64,000 nucleotides of DNA from Kangiella profundi. Its GTDB lineage: Bacteria; Pseudomonadota; Gammaproteobacteria; Enterobacterales; Kangiellaceae. A model generated the notes under the pieces. The model had not been told where the DNA came from. It did not search any database and worked only from the letters and a program-made list of their open reading frames with translations. Every line of letters begins with the position of its first letter. Positions within the stretch are counted from its first letter, which is position 1. This document shows positions 18,486-29,120 of this stretch, piece by piece. The stretch spans positions 2,294,001 through 2,358,000 of the forward strand of contig NZ_CP025120.1 in NCBI RefSeq assembly GCF_002838765.1, read 5' to 3'. Made by a program: the position numbers and the translations under genes.

Positions 18486-19210
18486 TTGACAATAACTCTG
18501 TTGTTTTCAACACGGCCCAGTTGAGTAAGCCACTGTTTAATATTTTCAGGCAGATCAGTTTGCGTGCTGAGATTCAACTGATACTGTTTATCAAAGCCCA
18601 CTTCGAGGGTTCCTTTTAAATCCAACATCCCCGGATTTTCTGTAATTGTCAGCAAAGCTCGTCCATTGTCATTTCTCTGAATCGTGAAATGGATATCCCC
18701 CAATTCCAACACTGAGTTTGGATAACCGACTACAGCCCGCTGCCAGACACCACTAGCTTCAAGTTTTTTTATTTCGTTTGGCGCAAGTTCAAGTTCTCTT
18801 ATTTCACCAGCAAAGCGACCTGAAAGCTCAGAAATGGGTAATCTTACCCAGTCCAAAATTGTTCCAGCTTCCAGTTCGTAATCTGTGTTTTTAATAGATA
18901 CCTGCTTACTATTCAGTTGAACGTTACCATCAAGAAATAGATCTTGATCGTCGATCTGAATATCTGAATGGATATTGCCAAGTAATAATGACCAGAAGCC
19001 AGTCTGCGCTGAAACATTGTGAATGCTTTTTCCCTGGAAACTTATAGAATCCAAGGATGCGTTCCAGATTGAACCTGATGGCTGATTTAATGATAACTGG
19101 GGTAGTCCCTGGGTAAACCAAGGTAATACTATTCTTGCCGGAGCCATTGCTAATACAAAAATTAGCAGCAATAAAAAACCAATAATGAAACTTAATATCA
19201 ATTTTTTCAT
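18464..19210 (-). CDS. gspN: Type II secretion system protein N
   Basis: The 248-residue protein has one N-terminal transmembrane helix (about 4-24). The rest is a periplasmic beta-rich region with WNASLDSISFQGKSIHNVSAQ, typical of GspN. GspN is an accessory component present in some type II systems, and its role is not well defined. The overlap with gspM is four bases. Confidence 0.88.
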   Translation of the reverse strand: MKKLILSFIIGFLLLLIFVLAMAPARIVLPWFTQGLPQLSLNQPSGSIWNASLDSISFQGKSIHNVSAQTGFWSLLLGNIHSDIQIDDQDLFLDGNVQLNSKQVSIKNTDYELEAGTILDWVRLPISELSGRFAGEIRELELAPNEIKKLEASGVWQRAVVGYPNSVLELGDIHFTIQRNDNGRALLTITENPGMLDLKGTLEVGFDKQYQLNLSTQTDLPENIKQWLTQLGRVENNRVIVKWNGRLP

Positions 19211-19689
19211 GAAGCTTTAATCAATTTGATCGAAGCATCCACTCTGCCAACTGCATCCTTTTTTGAAACTCTTAAGGTATCAACTACCAACCCACGACCT
19301 TGTTCTAACAGTGAAATCCAACGCAGAAGCTGATCAAACTCAACATTATCAAGTCTTAACTGAATTTCTTTATTTCTTTCACGCTCTTCAATTCTGGAAA
19401 AGCTCAGTCCAAAACTTTTTGCCGTCTGATTTACCAGCTGGTTTAGAGAAATGTTGTCATTAGTCACTTTCCCAGAACCTGCACTTTTTATTGCTGCAAC
19501 CTGCTTCTGTACCGTCATCACCTGATTCTCATAGTAACTGAGATCATCATTCAGACTTTTAAAATAATTTTTCAGTGGTAACACCACTAATAAGAAAATC
19601 AGCAAGATAGCCAATGCAACACCAAGTGCAATCACCATATTTCTCTCACGCTCCTGCAAACCGGAGTACCAGGTTTTTAATGCGCTCAT
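19207..19689 (-). CDS. gspM: Type II secretion system protein M
   Basis: The 160-residue protein has a short cytoplasmic N-terminus with WYSGLQERERNMVIALG, one transmembrane helix (about 18-40) and a periplasmic ferredoxin-like domain. GspM partners GspL in the inner membrane platform that couples the ATPase to the pseudopilus. It overlaps gspL and gspN by four bases on either side. Confidence 0.92.
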   Translation of the reverse strand: MSALKTWYSGLQERERNMVIALGVALAILLIFLLVVLPLKNYFKSLNDDLSYYENQVMTVQKQVAAIKSAGSGKVTNDNISLNQLVNQTAKSFGLSFSRIEERERNKEIQLRLDNVEFDQLLRWISLLEQGRGLVVDTLRVSKKDAVGRVDASIKLIKAS

Positions 19690-20921
19690 TGTTTTACCCC
19701 CACTGAAATTCGTGCCGACCAGGTGCCACCACTTTCCGAAGCATTACGCATCTCAACTTGCATTCCCGATGCTTCCAACTTATTTTGTGCTGCTGTTAAT
19801 GTTGTGTAATCACTTGTTTCAACATCGAAGCTTAGTTGTGCCATGCTTGATAAGTATTCCAGTTGTGACACTTTGATAGTTTGCGGATCGATTGCTGCTA
19901 ATGATTTATCGAGCAATATCATAAAGCTATTAGCAGAAGCCGCATCACCGCCTAATGTAGAGAATCGATTGGAGACCTGTATTAAACCGGTATTCACGTC
20001 ATTAACATTTGGAAAAACTTGTTGTACGCTCGTTAAAATCTGTTGCTCGTACTGACTTTTTTGCTGGTTCAAAACAATCATTTGACTGATTAAATATACA
20101 AATCCAACCGCTATCAAAGCTGTTGCTGCAATGGCCGGTATTTTCCATTGCCCTAAATTCACCTGATGTTTTTTCTGTGAAGAAAATCCCTGTTGCAGAA
20201 GGTTCAGTAACGAATAATTGAACTGACTACATAACCACTCAAAACTATTTCCCACTGGCATTTTCTGTATTGCTAAACCAGCAATTCCAGCAAGCAGATT
20301 GGTATTTTCATCCGGACTATAAATCCTGACAGCTTGCGATACGGTTTGATTTTCTTCAAACTGAGTTTGCAAATTCCAGCTGATCAGATCGGATAGCATA
20401 TCGGCTTCCGTGGACCAGTATTCATTGGCTGACTGTCGAACCAGAATTGAATCATCATGTTCGAGTACAGACCAGGCATCATCAAACAAGGGCAAACAGG
20501 AAGCATCTGAAACTACATAATCAGGTTCGATAGACGCATTCTTCAGTCTTTCCAACACATCTTCGAGATAATTTTTATCTACTACATTCACCGCAACCAT
20601 ACCACTGGCATTGATACTGCCTAGTGCAAACAGTTGTTGCTCAACATTCTCCAGCACCTGCTCCTCAAGAATATAAGGAACCGCTTTCTCTAGCTGTTTT
20701 CGATTACGAGTTGGTGCCTTCACATTAAAACACCTTACGCGACTGGCTGGCAGCAGAAGAATAACTTCATTCTGTGCTGCTTGCTCAGCCAGAGCAATCA
20801 TATCATCCAGCAACAATTCACCCTGCTCTCTAAATTTCGGAACAGATTCATCATGAGTCATGAGCCCCCACTCTAATGACTCCTCATCACTCTTTAATCG
20901 AATAAACAATCGATCTTTCAT
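19686..20921 (-). CDS. gspL: Type II secretion system protein L
   Basis: The 411-residue protein has a cytoplasmic actin-like domain (about 1-235, with PASRVRCFNVKAPTRNRKQLEKAVPY). A transmembrane helix follows (about 265-285), then a periplasmic ferredoxin-like domain. GspL recruits the GspE ATPase to the membrane and binds GspM. Length and topology are typical. The start is two bases past the gspK stop. Confidence 0.93.
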   Translation of the reverse strand: MKDRLFIRLKSDEESLEWGLMTHDESVPKFREQGELLLDDMIALAEQAAQNEVILLLPASRVRCFNVKAPTRNRKQLEKAVPYILEEQVLENVEQQLFALGSINASGMVAVNVVDKNYLEDVLERLKNASIEPDYVVSDASCLPLFDDAWSVLEHDDSILVRQSANEYWSTEADMLSDLISWNLQTQFEENQTVSQAVRIYSPDENTNLLAGIAGLAIQKMPVGNSFEWLCSQFNYSLLNLLQQGFSSQKKHQVNLGQWKIPAIAATALIAVGFVYLISQMIVLNQQKSQYEQQILTSVQQVFPNVNDVNTGLIQVSNRFSTLGGDAASANSFMILLDKSLAAIDPQTIKVSQLEYLSSMAQLSFDVETSDYTTLTAAQNKLEASGMQVEMRNASESGGTWSARISVGVKQ

Positions 20922-20923
20922 TG

Positions 20924-22009
20924 CTAATCTCCAATGTGGCGTGCAACCACTTGAAATTTATTATCTGACTTCATCAACAAGGATTGCACTTTGGCTCTAC
21001 CTGATTGAACCATTGCTGTGGCCGTTAGTTGCATATATTGACTATCAAACACTAACCTTCCACGCCCATCTTTTGACACTTTACCACTGCCCAACGTCTC
21101 GAAAAAGGTGGCTTCGTCATAACCATCCTCTGGCAGCTGTTCCAACGCCTGTCTCACTGTTGCCAGATCAACATCCTCTAATAACACCCAAACTAACTCA
21201 GCCTGTTCAGGTTTTACTGTATTAACATTGATGGTGCCCTGCTCGGTAGGTAATACACAAATATAATCTTTGATACTGTCATATATTGCTGCATTAAAAC
21301 CTTTGACCACCATCAACTCACTGGTATGGGCCATAAATGTATTAGCCGTACGGTATGGCTTGGTCAGGCCGGTATAAGTATAGTCTTCTGCGCCATCAAT
21401 TCCGGCAGGCTCAAGATCATCATCAATCCAGTCTCGCACTGCAGCAGCCAAGGCCTGGGGTGAACTCTCGCTTTGCTCTATTAAAGGCTCAATCAACTTT
21501 GCGAATAATTTTTGTCCTGGCAACTGCTCGTCTGCCTGGCCACCTGTTTCTTCAACAACCTGAAGACCACCGCCTCCATTTCCTCGCTCGCTATCTTCAC
21601 TGCCGGCCTGAACAACAGGCTCCATGATAATGCTATTCAGATTGAAGCAGCTATGCATGTCTCTAACCGAGCCTTCAAGTTGTCCCATATTTTGTTCAAT
21701 AGGAAACATCATAGGGTTTTGCGCCCATGGCTGGTTGCGATGGACACGCTCCTGATCGCTTTCTTCAAAGTAATTCTGCAATAAACTTTTGGCGAATTCT
21801 TCCGCCCCATACATATATTGGTAAGCCCTTGAACTATTGATTATGTTGGCGGTTCTTTGGTTATTCATATGCTGATTAGACAGAATATGAATGGCCATGA
21901 TGCTTAATACCGAGAAAATCACCAGCACCGTAATCAAAGCAATACCATTTTGTTTGCGGTATTTAAAACTCACTTTTCTGGAAGAGGTTACCGTATATAA
22001 AGGATTCAT
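20924..22009 (-). CDS. gspK: Type II secretion minor pseudopilin K
   Basis: The 361-residue protein has a prepilin-type leader with the cleavage site QNG|IALITVLVIF followed by the hydrophobic helix. A large globular domain comes next with the family elements VRDWIDDDLEPAGIDGAEDYTY and INVNTVKPE. GspK caps the pseudopilus tip with GspI and GspJ and naturally lacks the Glu5 of other pilins. A Gly/Glu-rich insertion lies near residues 140-160. Confidence 0.94.
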   Translation of the reverse strand: MNPLYTVTSSRKVSFKYRKQNGIALITVLVIFSVLSIMAIHILSNQHMNNQRTANIINSSRAYQYMYGAEEFAKSLLQNYFEESDQERVHRNQPWAQNPMMFPIEQNMGQLEGSVRDMHSCFNLNSIIMEPVVQAGSEDSERGNGGGGLQVVEETGGQADEQLPGQKLFAKLIEPLIEQSESSPQALAAAVRDWIDDDLEPAGIDGAEDYTYTGLTKPYRTANTFMAHTSELMVVKGFNAAIYDSIKDYICVLPTEQGTINVNTVKPEQAELVWVLLEDVDLATVRQALEQLPEDGYDEATFFETLGSGKVSKDGRGRLVFDSQYMQLTATAMVQSGRAKVQSLLMKSDNKFQVVARHIGD

Positions 22010-22713
22010 CAGCGTCTCCCTCTTACATCAGTACCACCGTCATTACCCGGCCCAGATTCACCACCTCGACCATTTTCATCCTCACTTTCGCCTCGTTCAT
22101 TAGAAGCAAAGTCAGCCATTGGGAACAGTCGATAAATTTCACCAAAATCGTTCAGTTCGATTGTTATTTTTACAGCTTCGGGCATGGTTCCTTTAGTACC
22201 ACGATCGATAATCCAATCTTCTTTCCAGTTATCGTCTTCTAGAAACTCAACTTTAAATTCTGTAACACCTGTCAGCATAACGCGCGTCAGCTCTTGTCCA
22301 TCCTGCGCTGGGTCCACATATATCCAATGATGTCGCAACAACTCATCGTCCACAAACTCATACTTCAAATGCTGAAGTTCGCTGCGAGATAGCTTTGCCG
22401 GGTTTCGCCATCCGGCCCGCGTAAACTCCAGATAACTATTCACGCTACTGCTTTCACCGACTATCAGTGGTGAGGTATCGCCATATTCATCTCGTCTGGT
22501 ACGTGGTACTAAATACCGAATATCTTCTTCCAGCTGTCGAACAGCCATCTGTACTTCACGTATCCGCTGAATCTGCTTGTCATTCGAGTCAGTGGCTTTC
22601 TGCAAAAAAGTAAACACCTGCAAAGCTCCAGCCACCACAACACTGAATACAAACAAAGCCACCAGAATCTCGGTAAGAGTAAATGCAGCCTGTTTAGAGT
22701 GAAACCTTTTCAT
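22009..22713 (-). CDS. gspJ: Type II secretion minor pseudopilin J
   Basis: The 234-residue pseudopilin begins with a basic leader followed by AFTLTEILVALFVFSVV. The residue before the expected cleavage point is Ala (KQAA|FTLTE) instead of the nearly invariant Gly. The globular part has VQMAVRQLEEDIRYLVPR, as in GspJ, and a Gly/Glu/Asp-rich C-terminal tail. It forms the tip complex with GspI and GspK. Start and stop codons overlap gspI and gspK. Confidence 0.92.
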   Translation of the reverse strand: MKRFHSKQAAFTLTEILVALFVFSVVVAGALQVFTFLQKATDSNDKQIQRIREVQMAVRQLEEDIRYLVPRTRRDEYGDTSPLIVGESSSVNSYLEFTRAGWRNPAKLSRSELQHLKYEFVDDELLRHHWIYVDPAQDGQELTRVMLTGVTEFKVEFLEDDNWKEDWIIDRGTKGTMPEAVKITIELNDFGEIYRLFPMADFASNERGESEDENGRGGESGPGNDGGTDVRGRR

Positions 22714-23093
22714 TAGCGCTTCTCTGTCTTGCCAACGAAACCAATCATTGAGAAGCTACCTTGCTCCCCAAGCAAAATGGTTACCGTCACTCTTCGCATA
22801 TCTTCGTTAGCGGTATTTACCACTTCCTGTTCCCAGCGCCATTCCTGACCTGCGAACTCTACCTCTCCCTGTTTCTTACCTGTTGAAGGCCACTCATCTT
22901 CTAGCTGTAGTTCAGCTAAATGATTTTGTGCAATATAACTTGCTAAAGTTCGCTCTTTGGCATTACCAATAGCGGTTACACTTGCAGCATATAATCCGGT
23001 TAACATTGGAGTAATAAAAATAGCAAACACCGCCAGAGCGATTAATAGCTCTAGCAAACTCAAGCCTTTCTGTTTTGTGTAATTTGCTATCAT
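22713..23093 (-). CDS. gspI: Type II secretion minor pseudopilin I
   Basis: From the ATG at 23093 (a TTG lies one codon upstream) the protein has 126 residues. The leader cleavage site is QKG|LSLLELLIALAVFAIF, and the body includes NHLAELQLEDEWPSTGKKQGEVEFAGQEW, typical of GspI, the nucleator of the tip complex. It lies 17 bp after gspH. Confidence 0.92.
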   Translation of the reverse strand: MIANYTKQKGLSLLELLIALAVFAIFITPMLTGLYAASVTAIGNAKERTLASYIAQNHLAELQLEDEWPSTGKKQGEVEFAGQEWRWEQEVVNTANEDMRRVTVTILLGEQGSFSMIGFVGKTEKR

Positions 23094-23110
23094 CAATTTC
23101 TTTCAACTAA

Positions 23111-23758
23111 CTAAAATGGCTCATTAAGCTCTAAATCCCAATCGTGCCGATAGTGCCCTTCCATTGCCGACTCGAAAGTTATTTCACCCAAATAGTTACC
23201 CGTTATCCGATAAAATTTGGGTTCATCACGATCCAGGCCTATGGTTACTGTAAACTCATTCATCTCACCACTGGAAAGTATGAAGATTTGTGGTGGCTTA
23301 ATTTCCTTATTTGCATCCTGACTTTGACCATCCTGTTCTTCACCAGATTCGTCATCAGTTTCTGAGTTTGCCAGCAAGGCCTCCTGACCTTCTACATTGA
23401 TATACATTTCAATTGGCTCTTCGAGTTCTACATCCCTTAGCAAGGTATGTTCCTGTAATGGATTCCAGCGTGTTCCGTCGTAGATCAGAAAACTGTATCC
23501 ATCCTGTTCCACCCGTATGCCAATTTCTACACCTCGCAGGATCGACTCTTCCTGTGCAATTTGCATCAATCCATACAACTGGTGCGCTTTATTCTTTAGT
23601 TTTGCAGCATCGTTATCAGAAAAAGCGATGACCGCAACAGAAAGCATAATACTGGCAATCGCCAGCGCTATAAGAATTTCAAGCAGGGTAAAACCTGCTT
23701 GAATAATTGAGCGGTGAAGTCTTGTCTTACTGATTGTCGCGGTTGAAATTGGCTTCAT
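23111..23758 (-). CDS. gspH: Type II secretion minor pseudopilin H
   Basis: The pseudopilin has the cleavage site QAG|FTLLEILIALAIASIM followed by a globular domain with LYGLMQIAQEESILRGVEIGI. I chose the ATG at 23758 (215 residues), which overlaps gspG by 32 bases. Earlier starts up to 23800 would give an unusually long leader. An acidic Glu/Asp/Ser-rich insertion sits near residues 135-150. GspH links the tip complex to the GspG shaft. Confidence 0.9.
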   Translation of the reverse strand: MKPISTATISKTRLHRSIIQAGFTLLEILIALAIASIMLSVAVIAFSDNDAAKLKNKAHQLYGLMQIAQEESILRGVEIGIRVEQDGYSFLIYDGTRWNPLQEHTLLRDVELEEPIEMYINVEGQEALLANSETDDESGEEQDGQSQDANKEIKPPQIFILSSGEMNEFTVTIGLDRDEPKFYRITGNYLGEITFESAMEGHYRHDWDLELNEPF

Positions 23759-24197
23759 GTACATTCCAGGGACTGATGTCCATATTTTCGCCTTCACCAC
23801 CAGGACGGCCGTCTGCGCCTAATGTATATAGATCGTAATCATGATTACGGCCAGGTTGCATATAAATGTACTCACGTTTCCACGGATCGGTTGGAATCGC
23901 TCGACTACCAAGATAACCATTTCGTGGGTAATTCTGTGGTACAGGGTTTGTAGTCGGTTTTTCAATTAAAGCCCGTAAGCCCTGCTCGGTTGTCGGATAG
24001 TAGCCATTGTCCAGTTTGTAATTCTGTAATGCCATTTCAATAGTGCCAAGATCTGACTTCAGCTTTTGCAGATTGGCTTTATCAGTATTACCCAGCAAAC
24101 TTAATGTCACTACGGTTCCCATGATGGCAACGATTGCCAGTGCAATCAAAATTTCAGTCAAGGTAAAACCTTTCTGTTTGCGCAATATACGTTTCAT
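23727..24197 (-). CDS. gspG: Type II secretion major pseudopilin G
   Basis: The 156-residue protein has the leader MKRILRKQKG cleaved before FTLTEILIALAIVAIMG. The globular domain has NYKLDNGYYPTTEQGLRAL, RNGYLGSRAIPTDPWKREY and the calcium-loop region LYTLGADGRPGGEGENMDI. It is the main subunit of the pseudopilus that drives substrates through the secretin. The start has a GGAG-like site. Confidence 0.97.
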   Translation of the reverse strand: MKRILRKQKGFTLTEILIALAIVAIMGTVVTLSLLGNTDKANLQKLKSDLGTIEMALQNYKLDNGYYPTTEQGLRALIEKPTTNPVPQNYPRNGYLGSRAIPTDPWKREYIYMQPGRNHDYDLYTLGADGRPGGEGENMDISPWNVHEANFNRDNQ

Positions 24198-24217
24198 TTC
24201 AACTCCGAAAAAAATAG

Positions 24218-25441
24218 TTAACTTGTAATAGAATTAGTTAATTCAAAAATAGGCAGCATCATGGCCAGAACAATGAACATTACCATGCCACCAAGAGCCA
24301 GAATAATCAGCGGGCCCATAATGTTCAGCGCCACATCCACACTATTTTCAAACAGACTCTCCTGATTGTCCGAGACCTGTTGCAACATTTGTTCCAATTC
24401 GCCACTGGCCTCACCACTGCCGATCATGTGAATCATCATTGGCGGGAATAAACTAGACTGCTGCAGGGCTACTTTCAGGCTACTACCTTCGCGAACCTTG
24501 ATGGCTGCTTCTTTGACTGCCTGTCTCATCTTTAGGTTAGACAACACTTTGCCACCGATATTCATGGCTTCTAGCAATGGAACACCGCTGGAATGCAAAA
24601 TACTTAAGGTGCTTGAAAATTGGGCTGTGTTGAGGTTACTGGATAGTCGACCAAAAACTGGCATCTTTAATATCTTGGCGTGCCATCTGCGCTTATTATC
24701 CTCATTACGCAGCCAATACCTCATCCCAATAAACATCAGGATCAGCAATATCAAAACATAAAGACCGTAATTAATAACAAAGTCGCTGATACCAATTAAA
24801 ATTTTGGTCAGTACGGGCAGTTCCTGACTCATGTGAGTGAACTGTTCGACAACTTTGGGAACGGCGAAGACCATCAGACCGGATACCACACCGACTGCAA
24901 CCAGAATCAATACCACCGGATAAACCATGGCAGCGGATACTTTGCTGTTAATCTTCTGGCGACGCTCGGTGTAGTCGGCTAATCGATTAAGAACTTTATC
25001 AAGATGGCCGGCACGCTCACCCGCAGCAACCATCGAGCGATACAGTTCATTAAAGACGTTGGGGAATTCTGCCATGCCATCGGCTAAAGTATGCCCTTCA
25101 AGAACCTTAGCACGAACGCCAAGAATAATACTCTTAACTTTGCCTTTATCGGTTTGATCAGCAACTGCTTTTAACGCTTCTTCAATCGGCAGAGCAGCTT
25201 TAACCAAGGTTGCAAGTTGACGAGTAACTAATGCAAGATCGGCTACTTTTATGGAAGGTTTAAAGAATCCACCAGAACTTTTTTCGCGCGCTTTCTGTGC
25301 GTCACCGATATGCACCACCTCCAGTGGCGTCATATCCTTTTCTCTTAACTGCTGGCGAATTTGACGAGGAGTGTCGGCTTCAAGAACACCTTTTTTCTGC
25401 TTTCCACGAGCATCCAGAGCAATGTATTCAAACGCGGCCAT
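24218..25441 (-). CDS. gspF: Type II secretion inner membrane platform protein F
   Basis: The 407-residue polytopic protein begins AAFEYIALDARGKQKKGVLEA, the standard GspF opening. It contains two repeated GspF domains (about 70-195 and 275-395), each followed by membrane segments, with the motif GERAGHLDKVLNRLADYTERR in the first and GSGEASGELEQML in the second. It forms the inner membrane centre under the pseudopilus. The start abuts the gspE stop. Confidence 0.97.
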   Translation of the reverse strand: MAAFEYIALDARGKQKKGVLEADTPRQIRQQLREKDMTPLEVVHIGDAQKAREKSSGGFFKPSIKVADLALVTRQLATLVKAALPIEEALKAVADQTDKGKVKSIILGVRAKVLEGHTLADGMAEFPNVFNELYRSMVAAGERAGHLDKVLNRLADYTERRQKINSKVSAAMVYPVVLILVAVGVVSGLMVFAVPKVVEQFTHMSQELPVLTKILIGISDFVINYGLYVLILLILMFIGMRYWLRNEDNKRRWHAKILKMPVFGRLSSNLNTAQFSSTLSILHSSGVPLLEAMNIGGKVLSNLKMRQAVKEAAIKVREGSSLKVALQQSSLFPPMMIHMIGSGEASGELEQMLQQVSDNQESLFENSVDVALNIMGPLIILALGGMVMFIVLAMMLPIFELTNSITS

Positions 25442-26970
25442 TAATCCTCCCGCGTTACACGCAATACTTCTTCTACCGAGGTCATACCCTCAAGTACACG
25501 TTGACGACCATCTGCGCGAATACTTGGCGTAAACTTACGCGCATGACGCTCCATTTCCTGCTCGCTATTATTGTTATGGATCATGGTGCGCATCTGATCA
25601 TCAATCATCACCAGTTCGTAGATGCCCTGACGTCCTCGGTAGCCATGATAATTACAGGCTTCACAGCCATCCGGATGGTAAATGGTTGGCGGATTTGATG
25701 CATCAAATCCCATCAACTCGCATTCTTTCTGATTAGCTACTGCTGGCTTTTTACATTCAGGGCACAACCTTCTGACCAGTCGTTGAGCTAATACACCTAA
25801 CAAACTTGTCGATAACAGGAAGGGCTCAACTCCCATGTCCTGCATACGAGTTACCGCACCGATTGCGGTATTGGTGTGTAAGGTTGATAAAACCAGGTGA
25901 CCCGTCAAACTGGCCTGAACTGCGATTTGCGCAGTTTCCAAGTCTCGAATCTCACCGACCATCACCACGTCAGGATCCTGACGCAAAATAGCGCGAAGCC
26001 CTCGAGCAAATGTCATATCGACTTTTGGATTAACCTGAGTCTGACCAATTCCATCGATCAAATACTCAATAGGGTCTTCAACGGTCAGGATATTGCGCGT
26101 CGAATTATTGAGAAGAGATAAACCTGCGTATAGGGTTGTGGTTTTACCTGAACCCGTCGGACCGGTTACAAGGATAATGCCATGCGGTTTATGCAGCAGG
26201 TCGCTCATCAACTGCATGGTCTTAGGTTCCATGCCCAAATGTGAAAACTCAAGACGCCCAGCTTCTTTATCTAATAAACGAAGTACTACCCGCTCACCAA
26301 AACTGGATGGCATGGTAGAGACACGGACATCCACTGCCCGGTTTGCGATTCTTAATGCAATACGACCATCTTGCGGAATACGTTTTTCTGCAATATCCAA
26401 CTTGCCCATTACTTTAATACGTGAAACCAGCAATGGAGCTAACTTACGATTAGGTTGTAAAACTTCACGCAACACACCATCAACCCTGAAGCGAACGGAT
26501 AAGGTTTTTTCAAAAGTTTCAATATGAATATCCGAAGCATTTTCTTTAATAGCTTCGGTCAACAATGCATTGATCAACTTAATGATTGGGGCATCGTCTT
26601 CCGCCTCCAGCAAATCCTCGGTTTCTGGCATTTCTTCAGCCAAGCGAAACAGATCCATTTCATCTCCGAGGTCTTCCATGGTCTGGCGAGCATCTGCAGT
26701 TCCAGACTGATAAAAAGCACTAAGACGACTTTCAAATTCTGTCTCGTTCAATTTTTCAATCTGGAAACGATGAGGATAATGGCGGCGCACTTCAAGCAGG
26801 GCCTGTGGAGCGGTACCCTCACGCATATAGCACTGCATACCATCATCAGTTCGGATCAGAAAAACACCATGACGCTTGGCAAAGCTAAATGGCAAGGGGC
26901 GAAAGCCTACTTCTTTGGATACTGCTTCCGTTTCATGCTCAGTTTGTTTAGTTGCCACTTGTTCAGCCAT
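25441..26970 (-). CDS. gspE: Type II secretion ATPase E
   Basis: The 509-residue ATPase has an N-terminal GspL-binding region. The Walker A motif is [15 protein letters not shown] (near residue 275), with the Asp box [10 protein letters not shown], Walker [17 protein letters not shown], and the His box [14 protein letters not shown] tetracysteine zinc element CPECKKP...[14 protein letters not shown] follows, as in GspE but not in most PilB forms. The hexamer powers pseudopilus assembly. It overlaps gspD and gspF by one base. Confidence 0.97.
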   Translation of the reverse strand: MAEQVATKQTEHETEAVSKEVGFRPLPFSFAKRHGVFLIRTDDGMQCYMREGTAPQALLEVRRHYPHRFQIEKLNETEFESRLSAFYQSGTADARQTMEDLGDEMDLFRLAEEMPETEDLLEAEDDAPIIKLINALLTEAIKENASDIHIETFEKTLSVRFRVDGVLREVLQPNRKLAPLLVSRIKVMGKLDIAEKRIPQDGRIALRIANRAVDVRVSTMPSSFGERVVLRLLDKEAGRLEFSHLGMEPKTMQLMSDLLHKPHGIILVTGPTGSGKTTTLYAGLSLLNNSTRNILTVEDPIEYLIDGIGQTQVNPKVDMTFARGLRAILRQDPDVVMVGEIRDLETAQIAVQASLTGHLVLSTLHTNTAIGAVTRMQDMGVEPFLLSTSLLGVLAQRLVRRLCPECKKPAVANQKECELMGFDASNPPTIYHPDGCEACNYHGYRGRQGIYELVMIDDQMRTMIHNNNSEQEMERHARKFTPSIRADGRQRVLEGMTSVEEVLRVTRED

Positions 26971-29120
26971 TAGTCTTCCTTAGCCTCACCATTATCTTCA
27001 TTTTGTGAAGTGTCGTCTTGCATGTATTCTTCATAAGTTGGTGGTAGCACCAATGCTTCATCATAAGTAGGCAGAACTTCAGAGTCCTCTTCAGGCATTA
27101 GGCTAATACCACGATTCGCCTGTTCAATCTGCTGTGCTCTGATATAGCTATATTTAGCACTGCTCAACTCACGCAGCTCTTCATCATCCTTCAACACTGT
27201 TGGATGAATAAAGACCATCAAATTACGTTTTATTTTTTGTGTGCGCTGTGATTTAAAGGCATGACCTAATATTGGGATATCTCCAAGAATAGGTACTTTT
27301 TGTGAGCTTTGCTGGATGTCATCATCGATCAAACCACCCAACACCACCATGCCGCCATCTGGAACTAATACAGAGGTTTTCACTTCACGTTTGTTGGTTA
27401 CAACGTCAACGTTGGTTGAACCGGCGATTGAAGACACTTCCTGTTCAATATCAAGACGTACGTAGTTACCTTCATTAATTTGAGGAGTCAGCTTTAGCAT
27501 GACACCAACATCTTTACGCTCAACATTCTGGAAAGGATTAGAGTTGTTATCACCTAACGTAGAACCGGTAATAATTGGAATTTCCTGACCAGACTTAAAG
27601 ATTGCCTCAACGTTATCAAGTGTTGTGACACTTGGTCGCGATAGCGTATTTGAGTCAGTAACGCCTTCTAATGCTCTAATAAATGCACCCCAACTAAAAC
27701 CATCAGGTCTGATTCGAGCAACACCTAAGCCAAGACCTTGCATACCGCCTAAAACTTCAGCCAATGCAACCCCCTGATCACCAGCGGTTCGTCTTGTCTC
27801 AGTTCCTGTAATAGCGCCTGTTTCCGGGTCTCTGGTAAATACCTCTTCTTCAGTACCTCGAGCTGAGATGGCACCTGCGGCAACCTGGCCAATTCCTGGC
27901 CCTGTATTAGTAAAGTTAACGACGCCACCTGGTGTTGTGCTACTACCTTCTGGTGAGAACAACCACTGAATACCAAGCTCTTTTGCTTTGTTATCCGAGA
28001 TTTCAACGATGATAGCTTCCACATGAACCTGCTTACGACGAATATCTAGAGCACGAATAACAGAATCAAACTCGCGCATAATGTCTGGTGGTGCGGTTAA
28101 CACCAATGCATTGGTTTCTTCATGCGGCTGAATACTGTAGAGAGAGCGTTGCGCTGCCACACCACCAGTTCCCGCGGCTCCTGCGCCGCCCCGACCAGAT
28201 GCCGCAGCTTCTTCTTTTTGCTTAATTTCGCCAATACCTGAAAGAACTTCTGCAACCTGCTCAGCCTTAGCATATTTCAAGAATACTGTTTTGGTATTAC
28301 CCATGGAGTTCAATGGACGATCCAGGCTACTAATCAGTGCACGTAAACGAACCCTTTGACGATCATTCGCACTTAGCAAAATACTGTTAGTACGCTCATC
28401 CGCAACGTAGCGCGGTTCCTGTACTTCGTTACCCTGTTGCTGGCGTCCACTACGATTTAAACTTTCCAGAATACGTACAATTTCACTCGCTGATGCATGC
28501 TCCAGAGGAATAACTTCTATCTCTTCATCATTAGCTTTATCGGTACGGTCAATAATTTCACTGATACGACGCACGTTTGAGGCTGAGTCATGAAGGATTA
28601 AAGTATTGGTTCCCTGCACCGCAAACAAATGACCGGAAGTTGGGGATACCAGAGGACGCAACACGTTCATTATTTGTTGCGCATCAACATTCTGAACAGG
28701 TATCACCTGAGTGATATAGCGGTCACCATAATCATCCAGATTGGAAACGTTAACCGGCGAGTACTCAGAACGCGCCTGCTGATCCGGTACAATTTTAACC
28801 ACACCATTTGCTTCAATTGCCTGGAACTTATGAACCTGAAGTGCTGAAACAAAGATGTTGTAAATTTGGTCCTTGGTGTAGTCCACATTACCCGCAGTAA
28901 TGATGGTTACTTTTAACCCTTTCACTCGAGGATCAACGATCATGGTTTTGCCGGTGATCTTGGCAACCGTTTCAACCACCTCACGAATATCAGCGTCTCT
29001 GACATTAAGTCTTTCCGCATTCGCGCTAAACGAAGACAGTAACAGACCAGCAGCACAAAGCGACATAGTTAGGCTGCTACCCAGCTGTTTCATACGAATT
29101 TTTTTGAGTCTCTGTATCAT
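26970..29120 (-). CDS. gspD: Type II secretion outer membrane secretin D
   Basis: The 716-residue protein has a signal peptide (about 1-35, ANA), an N0 domain ([20 protein letters not shown]), N1-N3 repeats, and a Gly/Ala-rich N3 loop near 310. The secretin core includes [17 protein letters not shown] and [14 protein letters not shown]. The C-terminal 70 residues are acidic and could be the pilotin-binding S domain. No pilotin gene (gspS) is in this window. It overlaps gspC by four bases. Confidence 0.97.
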   Translation of the reverse strand: MIQRLKKIRMKQLGSSLTMSLCAAGLLLSSFSANAERLNVRDADIREVVETVAKITGKTMIVDPRVKGLKVTIITAGNVDYTKDQIYNIFVSALQVHKFQAIEANGVVKIVPDQQARSEYSPVNVSNLDDYGDRYITQVIPVQNVDAQQIMNVLRPLVSPTSGHLFAVQGTNTLILHDSASNVRRISEIIDRTDKANDEEIEVIPLEHASASEIVRILESLNRSGRQQQGNEVQEPRYVADERTNSILLSANDRQRVRLRALISSLDRPLNSMGNTKTVFLKYAKAEQVAEVLSGIGEIKQKEEAAASGRGGAGAAGTGGVAAQRSLYSIQPHEETNALVLTAPPDIMREFDSVIRALDIRRKQVHVEAIIVEISDNKAKELGIQWLFSPEGSSTTPGGVVNFTNTGPGIGQVAAGAISARGTEEEVFTRDPETGAITGTETRRTAGDQGVALAEVLGGMQGLGLGVARIRPDGFSWGAFIRALEGVTDSNTLSRPSVTTLDNVEAIFKSGQEIPIITGSTLGDNNSNPFQNVERKDVGVMLKLTPQINEGNYVRLDIEQEVSSIAGSTNVDVVTNKREVKTSVLVPDGGMVVLGGLIDDDIQQSSQKVPILGDIPILGHAFKSQRTQKIKRNLMVFIHPTVLKDDEELRELSSAKYSYIRAQQIEQANRGISLMPEEDSEVLPTYDEALVLPPTYEEYMQDDTSQNEDNGEAKED

